Of a stretch of DNA of 64,000 bases, positions 58,735 through 64,000 are shown in pieces. The notes beneath the pieces are model-generated. The model did not search any database. It was not told where the DNA came from and was given only the letters and a program-made list of their open reading frames with translations. Positions within the stretch are counted from its first letter, which is position 1; every line of letters starts with the position of its first letter. The translations under genes and the position numbers were made by a program. Source of the DNA: Pantoea sp. IMH (GTDB taxonomy: Bacteria; Pseudomonadota; Gammaproteobacteria; Enterobacterales; Enterobacteriaceae); contig NZ_JFGT01000007.1 of the NCBI RefSeq assembly GCF_000599885.1, positions 1 through 64,000 of the forward strand, in the 5' to 3' direction.

Positions 58735-59312
58735 TGGCTGATATTCTGCTGCTCGATAATTTTGATTCCTTTACCTACAACCTTGTTGACCAGCTGCGCG
58801 CCTCGGGACATACGGTTGTGGTTTATCGCAACAATGTGCCGGCGGATACGCTGATAGCACGGCTCAAAAGCCTGGAGAACCCGGTGCTGGTGCTTTCACC
58901 GGGTCCCGGTTCCCCTTCAGAAGCTGGTTGTATGCCGGCGTTGCTGTCGCGCTTACGTGGTCAGTTGCCCATTATCGGCATCTGCCTTGGACATCAGGCG
59001 ATTGTGGAAGCCTACGGCGGCTACGTGGGTCAGGCGGGCGAGATCCTTCATGGTAAAGCATCTGCCATTTCCCATGACGGTGAAGGTATGTTTGCCGGAC
59101 TGGCGTCGCCCTTGCCGGTGGCACGTTATCACTCACTGGTCGGCAGTAATATTCCCGACGGGCTGACGGTCAATGCCACTTTCAACGGCATGGTCATGGC
59201 GGTGCGCCACGACAAAGATCGCGTCTGCGGGTTTCAGTTTCATCCCGAATCCATTCTGACCACGCAGGGAGCACGCCTGCTGGAGCAAACGCTCGCCTGG
59301 GCGCTGGCATAA
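58734..59312 (+). CDS. trpG: Anthranilate synthase component II (glutamine amidotransferase)
   Basis: 192-residue class I amidotransferase that supplies ammonia to TrpE: oxyanion [12 protein letters not shown], nucleophile Cys in GICLGHQAI, and His-x-Glu in FQFHPESI. It stops before the phosphoribosyltransferase, unlike the fused TrpGD (TrpD) of E. coli. Separate trpG is known in Serratia, Erwinia and related groups. Confidence 0.97.
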   Translation: MADILLLDNFDSFTYNLVDQLRASGHTVVVYRNNVPADTLIARLKSLENPVLVLSPGPGSPSEAGCMPALLSRLRGQLPIIGICLGHQAIVEAYGGYVGQAGEILHGKASAISHDGEGMFAGLASPLPVARYHSLVGSNIPDGLTVNATFNGMVMAVRHDKDRVCGFQFHPESILTTQGARLLEQTLAWALA

Positions 59313-59328
59313 TAATAAGGAGAGAACC

Positions 59329-60327
59329 ATGAACGCGATTCTGGAAAAGCTTTACCAGGCAGCAACCCTGACGCAGGCGGAAAGTCACCAGCTTTTTTCA
59401 GCCATTATCACCGGACAGCTGGAGCCTACCCAGCTTGCCGCCGCGCTGATTGCGATGAAAGTCCGTGGTGAACGCCCGGAGGAAATCGCCGGGGCGGCAA
59501 CCGCACTGCTTGAAGATGCTAAGCCCTTCCCGCGCCCGGACTACCCGTTTGCCGATATTGTCGGCACCGGCGGTGACGGTAGCAACAGCATTAACATTTC
59601 CACGTCGAGCGCCTTCGTGGCGGCGGCCTGCGGGCTGAAAGTCGCCAAGCACGGCAACCGCAGCGTCTCCAGTAAGTCCGGATCCTCAGATCTGCTGGCG
59701 GCGTTTGGCATCAGCCTCGACTTACCTGCTGAACAGGCACGGCAGGCGCTCGATGAACTGAATGTCTGTTTCCTGTTTGCGCCGCAGTATCACACCGGCT
59801 TTCGCCACGCGATGCCGGTCCGTCAGCAGTTAAAAACCCGTACGCTGTTTAATGTACTGGGGCCGTTAATCAACCCGGCACGTCCGCCGCTGGCGGTGAT
59901 TGGCGTCTACAGTCCGGAGCTGGTTCTGCCCATCGCCCATACGCTGAAGATGCTCGGCTATCAGCGCGCCGCGGTCGTCCACGGTGGCGGTATGGATGAA
60001 GTTGCCCTGCACAGCGCAACCCACATCGCGGAACTGCGCGAGGGCGAAATCACCAGCTATCAGCTGACGCCGGAAGATTTCGGGCTGAGCTTCCATCCTC
60101 AGGAGGCGCTGGCTGGCGGTACGCCGGAAGAAAACCGTGACATTCTGACCCGTTTACTCCAGGGTAAGGGCGAGCGCGCGCACGAAGAGGCCGTCGCGGC
60201 GAACGTCGCCCTGCTGCTGAAAATTTTTGGACACGAAGATTTGCGTGAAAACGCACAGCGGGCGCTCAGCGTCATCAGAAGTGGACAGCCTTACGAACAC
60301 GTTATCGCACTGGCAGCAAGAGGATAA
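59329..60327 (+). CDS. trpD: Anthranilate phosphoribosyltransferase
   Basis: Transfers phosphoribose from PRPP to anthranilate. 332 residues with the PRPP-binding [30 protein letters not shown] and the [11 protein letters not shown] region. A separate gene with its own Shine-Dalgarno (AAGGAG), 16 bases after trpG; two bases separate it from trpC. Confidence 0.97.
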   Translation: MNAILEKLYQAATLTQAESHQLFSAIITGQLEPTQLAAALIAMKVRGERPEEIAGAATALLEDAKPFPRPDYPFADIVGTGGDGSNSINISTSSAFVAAACGLKVAKHGNRSVSSKSGSSDLLAAFGISLDLPAEQARQALDELNVCFLFAPQYHTGFRHAMPVRQQLKTRTLFNVLGPLINPARPPLAVIGVYSPELVLPIAHTLKMLGYQRAAVVHGGGMDEVALHSATHIAELREGEITSYQLTPEDFGLSFHPQEALAGGTPEENRDILTRLLQGKGERAHEEAVAANVALLLKIFGHEDLRENAQRALSVIRSGQPYEHVIALAARG

Positions 60328-60329
60328 TC

Positions 60330-61691
60330 ATGCAGGATACCGTACTCGCTAAAATCGTACAGGATAAAGCGGTGTGGCTGGCGGCACGCCAGCAACAGCA
60401 GCCGCTGGCAACGTTTCAGGACGAGATAAAGCCTGCCACGCGCAATTTTTACCATGCGCTTCAGGGGGCCAGAACCGCCTTTATTCTGGAATGCAAAAAA
60501 GCCTCTCCATCCAAAGGTCTGATTCGTGAGGATTTTGACCCGGCAACCATCGCGGGCGTTTATAAGCACTATGCTTCTGCGGTTTCCGTGCTGACCGACG
60601 AAAAGTATTTTCAGGGCAGTTTTGACTTTCTTCCCATCGTCAGTGCCGCCATCACCCAGCCGGTATTGTGCAAAGATTTTATGATCGACCCTTATCAGGT
60701 CTATCTGGCGCGCTTTTATCAGGCAGACGCCATATTGCTGATGCTTTCCGTGCTCAACGACGACCAGTATCGTCAACTCGCCGCCGTCGCGCACAGCCTG
60801 AATATGGGCGTTCTGACAGAGGTGATCAGCGACGAAGAGCTTGAACGGGCAACGGCGCTCGGCGCGAAGGTCATCGGCATCAATAACCGCGATTTGCGCG
60901 ATCTCTCAATCGACCTGGATCGTACCCGCCGGCTGGCGCCTAAAGTGGCGCACGGCGTGACGGTCATCAGCGAATCCGGGATCAACAGTTATGCGCAGGT
61001 ACGGGAACTGAGCCATTTTGCCAATGGCTTTCTTATCGGCTCCGCCCTGATGTCCGAAGATAATCTGGCCACGGCGGTACGCCGGGTGATACTGGGTGAG
61101 AATAAAGTGTGCGGACTGACCCGCGCCGAAGATGCCCGCAGCGCCTTCGAAGCGGGGGCGATTTACGGTGGCCTGATCTTTGCTGAAGGATCGCCACGCC
61201 AGGTGAGCCTTGAACAGGCACGGCTGGTGATGCAGGGCGGCGATCTGCATTATGTCGGGGTGTTCCGTAATAGCGCTATTAGTGACGTTGTCACTGCTGT
61301 CCGTGAACTGAACCTCGCTGCCGTCCAGCTGCACGGAGAAGAAGATCGCGCTTTCGTCGCTGCGCTTCGTGAACAGCTTCCGCATAACACACGAATCTGG
61401 AAGGCATTCAGTATTGCCGGTTCGCTTCCTTCGCGCGACTGGCAGCATGTGGACCGCTACGTTTTTGATCAGGGTGCGGGCGGCACAGGCCAGAGTTTTG
61501 ACTGGTCACTGCTGCGCGATCAGAACCTGGATAATGTTTTGCTGGCCGGCGGCCTGGGCGCGGATAACTGCGTGACTGCCGCCCAGTTGGGATGCGCAGG
61601 CCTGGATTTTAATTCCGGCGTGGAAAGCCAGCCTGGTATTAAAGATGCGTCAAAAATTGCCTCGGTGTTTCAGACCCTGAAGGCGTACTGA
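60330..61691 (+). CDS. trpC: Bifunctional indole-3-glycerol phosphate synthase / phosphoribosylanthranilate isomerase
   Basis: 453-residue fusion of two TIM barrels. TrpC part (about 1-255): ECKKASPSKGLIREDFDP, LCKDFMIDPYQ and INNRDLRDLSIDL. TrpF part (about 256-453): KVCGLTRAEDA, VQLHGEED and a C-terminal DFNSGVESQPGIKD. Catalyses isomerisation then cyclisation to indole-glycerol phosphate. Fusion as in E. coli. Confidence 0.97.
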   Translation: MQDTVLAKIVQDKAVWLAARQQQQPLATFQDEIKPATRNFYHALQGARTAFILECKKASPSKGLIREDFDPATIAGVYKHYASAVSVLTDEKYFQGSFDFLPIVSAAITQPVLCKDFMIDPYQVYLARFYQADAILLMLSVLNDDQYRQLAAVAHSLNMGVLTEVISDEELERATALGAKVIGINNRDLRDLSIDLDRTRRLAPKVAHGVTVISESGINSYAQVRELSHFANGFLIGSALMSEDNLATAVRRVILGENKVCGLTRAEDARSAFEAGAIYGGLIFAEGSPRQVSLEQARLVMQGGDLHYVGVFRNSAISDVVTAVRELNLAAVQLHGEEDRAFVAALREQLPHNTRIWKAFSIAGSLPSRDWQHVDRYVFDQGAGGTGQSFDWSLLRDQNLDNVLLAGGLGADNCVTAAQLGCAGLDFNSGVESQPGIKDASKIASVFQTLKAY

Positions 61692-61733
61692 CCGTAAGGA
61701 CAGGCGCTTGCCCGTCCATTAAGGAAAAGCGAT

Positions 61734-62924
61734 ATGACTTTATTAAACCCCTATTTTGGTGAATTTGGCGGCATGTATGTGCCGCAGATCCTGATGCCGG
61801 CACTGAACCAGCTTGAAGAGGCCTTCGTCAGCGCCCAGCGCGACCCCCTCTTCCAGGCCGAATTTATCGATCTGCTGAAGAACTATGCTGGCCGTCCTAC
61901 CGCGCTGACCCTGTGCAAAAATCTTACCGCAGGAACCCGTACCCGCCTCTATCTGAAACGGGAAGATCTGTTGCACGGCGGCGCGCACAAAACCAATCAG
62001 GTGCTGGGCCAGGCGCTGCTGGCAAAACGCATGGGCAAAAAAGAGATCATTGCCGAAACCGGTGCCGGTCAGCACGGCGTCGCTTCCGCACTTGCCTGCG
62101 CCTTGCTGGGCCTTAAATGCCGCATCTATATGGGCGCAAAAGACATTGAGCGCCAGTCGCCAAACGTCTTCCGTATGCGTCTGATGGGAGCGGAAGTGAT
62201 CCCGGTCCATAGCGGTTCCGCCACCCTGAAAGATGCCTGTAACGAGGCGCTACGTGACTGGTCCGGAAGCTATGAAACGGCACACTATATGCTCGGTACC
62301 GCTGCGGGCCCGCATCCTTTCCCGACCATCGTCCGTGAATTCCAGCGGATGATTGGCGAAGAGACCAAAGTGCAGATTCTGGAAAAAGAGGGCCGTCTGC
62401 CGGATGCGGTCATCGCCTGCGTTGGTGGCGGCTCCAATGCCATCGGCATGTTCGCCGACTTTATTGATGAAACAACCGTCGGGCTGATTGGCGTGGAGCC
62501 AGCCGGACACGGCATTGAATCCGGTGAACACGGTGCGCCGCTGAAACATGGTCGCGTGGGTATCTATTTCGGCATGAAAGCCCCGATGATGCAGACCGCA
62601 GAGGGCCAGATTGAAGAATCTTACTCCATCTCTGCCGGGCTGGACTTCCCTTCCGTTGGCCCACAGCATGCATATCTTAACAGTACGGGCCGGGCCGATT
62701 ACGTCTCCATCACCGATGATGAGGCGATGGAAGCGTTCAAGACGCTCTGCCGGAGCGAAGGCATTATTCCGGCCCTCGAATCGTCACACGCCCTGGCGCA
62801 TGCGCTGAAGATGATGCGGGAAGCGCCGGAAAAAGAGCAGCTGCTGGTGGTGAACCTTTCAGGACGCGGCGATAAAGATATTTTCACCGTTCACGATATT
62901 CTGACCGCTAAGGGAGAAATGTAA
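61734..62924 (+). CDS. trpB: Tryptophan synthase beta chain
   Basis: Condenses indole with serine. 396 residues; PLP-binding lysine in [11 protein letters not shown] (about residue 87), catalytic and channel segments [13 protein letters not shown] and the phosphate-binding [10 protein letters not shown]. Its stop overlaps the trpA ATG by one base, giving equal subunit synthesis. Confidence 0.98.
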   Translation: MTLLNPYFGEFGGMYVPQILMPALNQLEEAFVSAQRDPLFQAEFIDLLKNYAGRPTALTLCKNLTAGTRTRLYLKREDLLHGGAHKTNQVLGQALLAKRMGKKEIIAETGAGQHGVASALACALLGLKCRIYMGAKDIERQSPNVFRMRLMGAEVIPVHSGSATLKDACNEALRDWSGSYETAHYMLGTAAGPHPFPTIVREFQRMIGEETKVQILEKEGRLPDAVIACVGGGSNAIGMFADFIDETTVGLIGVEPAGHGIESGEHGAPLKHGRVGIYFGMKAPMMQTAEGQIEESYSISAGLDFPSVGPQHAYLNSTGRADYVSITDDEAMEAFKTLCRSEGIIPALESSHALAHALKMMREAPEKEQLLVVNLSGRGDKDIFTVHDILTAKGEM

Positions 62925-63730
62925 TGGAGCGCTACGATCAGCTATTCCGTCGTCTTGCAGAGCGTAATGAAGGCGCTTTTGTGCCTTTCGTAACCCTGGG
63001 CGACCCGACTCCCGAACTTTCGCTGCAAATTGTTGATGCGCTGATTGAAGGCGGCGCGGATGCGCTGGAGCTGGGCATTCCTTTCTCCGATCCGCTGGCG
63101 GATGGTCCCACTATCCAGAACGCCACACTGAGGGCTTTTGCAGCAGGCGTGACGCCGTCGCACTGCTTTGAAATGCTTGCCGCTATCCGGCAAAAACACC
63201 CCACCGTGCCGATTGGTCTGCTGATGTACGCGAACCTGGTATTTTCCAACGGCATCGACAACTTCTATGCCCGCTGCGAGGAAGCCGGGGTGGATTCCGT
63301 GCTGGTGGCAGATGTGCCGGTTGAGGAATCTGCCCCCTTCCGTCAGGCAGCGCTGCGTCATAATGTGGCACCCATTTTTATCTGTCCGCCGAATGCCAGC
63401 GACGATCTGCTTCGCGAGATAGCCTCACACGGTCGCGGCTACACCTATCTGCTTTCGCGGGCTGGCGTAACCGGTACCGAGTCGCGTGGCACAAGCCAGT
63501 CTCTCGAACATCTGGTGACGAAGCTGCGCGAGTATCATGCCGCTCCGCCGCTTCAGGGCTTCGGTATTTCCGAGCCTGATCAGGTAAAAGAAGCGCTGGC
63601 GGCCGGCGCAGCGGGCGCGATTTCGGGATCGGCTATCGTCAGGATCATCGAACGTAATCACGCCAATCCTCCCGTTATGCTGGCAGAGCTGACGGCGTTT
63701 GTCAGTTCGCTCAAAGCGGCAACGCGCTGA
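62924..63730 (+). CDS. trpA: Tryptophan synthase alpha chain
   Basis: Splits indole-glycerol phosphate; indole passes to TrpB. 268 residues, TIM barrel, with catalytic Glu and Asp in [16 protein letters not shown] and the phosphate loop in GAISGSAIV. Last gene of trpLEGDCBA. The 140 bases after it show only a weak CCGC/GCGG stem and a T5 run near 63762 as possible terminator. Confidence 0.98.
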   Translation: MERYDQLFRRLAERNEGAFVPFVTLGDPTPELSLQIVDALIEGGADALELGIPFSDPLADGPTIQNATLRAFAAGVTPSHCFEMLAAIRQKHPTVPIGLLMYANLVFSNGIDNFYARCEEAGVDSVLVADVPVEESAPFRQAALRHNVAPIFICPPNASDDLLREIASHGRGYTYLLSRAGVTGTESRGTSQSLEHLVTKLREYHAAPPLQGFGISEPDQVKEALAAGAAGAISGSAIVRIIERNHANPPVMLAELTAFVSSLKAATR

Positions 63731-63872
63731 CCGCCGCCTCATATCAGCGGGTAAGACGCGCTTTTTAAGCAATCACGTTGATAAACCGGCGTTTATGGCT
63801 AACACTTCCCTCTGCAGAGCGATTCTGTAAACACAGCATGCATTTTTAATGAAGATAACAGGGAGCAGAACA

Positions 63873-64000
63873 ATGAAGTTATTTAAAGTCTTAACGGGTA
63901 TGGTGGTGGCCGTTGTGGTGGCGCTTTCGCTGAGCGCCTGCGCCCCAACGGCAACTCAGGAAGGGACCGGCGGCTACATCGACGATACGGTGATCACCAC
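63873..64000 (+). CDS. BON-type lipoprotein, cut by the window end
   Basis: First 42 codons of a lipoprotein: signal peptide MKLFKVLTGMVVAVVVALSL, lipobox LSAC (Cys23), then EGTGGYIDDTVITT, the opening of a BON domain as in OsmY/DolP-like envelope proteins. The rest lies outside the window. GGGAG lies before the ATG. Confidence 0.75.
   Translation, partial: MKLFKVLTGMVVAVVVALSLSACAPTATQEGTGGYIDDTVIT

Overview
The window is an enterobacterial chromosome segment of about 55% GC by eye. It reads like a member of the Erwiniaceae (Pantoea/Erwinia relatives): nearly every gene has a close E. coli counterpart in familiar local order (ttcA-zntB-mppA-mpaA-ycjG-tpx-tyrR-ycjFX-psp-sap, then rnb, pdeR/rpfR, osmB-yciH-pyrF-lapBA-pgpB-ribA-acnA-cysB-topA-yciN-sohB-yciK-btuR-rluB, then yciO-rnm-trp). 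Unlike E. coli, trpG and trpD are separate genes, and a DSF-type quorum-sensing synthase gene (rpfF) is present. The genus call is inference from remembered families; no search was run. I saw no rRNA, tRNA, CRISPR array, insertion sequence or prophage.

Region by region. 1-9 kb: tRNA thiolation (ttcA), a zinc transporter (zntB), the murein-tripeptide recycling cluster (mppA, mpaA, ycjG), thiol peroxidase (tpx) and the aromatic regulator tyrR. 9-14.5 kb: the phage-shock system (pspABCD from a clear sigma-54 promoter, divergent pspF) with ycjXF downstream. 14.6-14.8 kb: an unannotated ryhB iron-regulatory sRNA gene on the minus strand with Fur boxes. 15-20 kb: the sapABCDF transporter operon. 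20-27.5 kb: an accessory block where E. coli carries fabI, holding an unknown membrane protein, a CMD/AhpD-like protein with a degenerate active site, a LysR regulator, a PTS IICB permease and a YdeP-like molybdopterin oxidoreductase.

27.6-36 kb: rnb, a CstA-family pyruvate/peptide transporter with its YbdD partner, and the convergent rpfR/rpfF pair (cyclic-di-GMP receptor enzyme and DSF synthase) followed by an orphan araD. 36.6-53.5 kb: conserved housekeeping genes with small membrane or soluble peptide genes between acnA and cysB. 53.5-54.6 kb: a non-coding stretch with three copies of a conserved box spaced exactly 106 bp apart. 54.6-56.9 kb: a trypsin-like lipoprotein, yciO and rnm. 57-63.7 kb: the trp operon with promoter/operator, leader peptide and attenuator. 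The window ends inside a BON-type lipoprotein gene.

The points most worth checking are the 106-bp repeat array, the ryhB gene at this locus, the rpfF/rpfR pair, the octamer repeat that begins at the mppA stop codon, the single-Trp trp leader peptide and several unannotated small ORFs.
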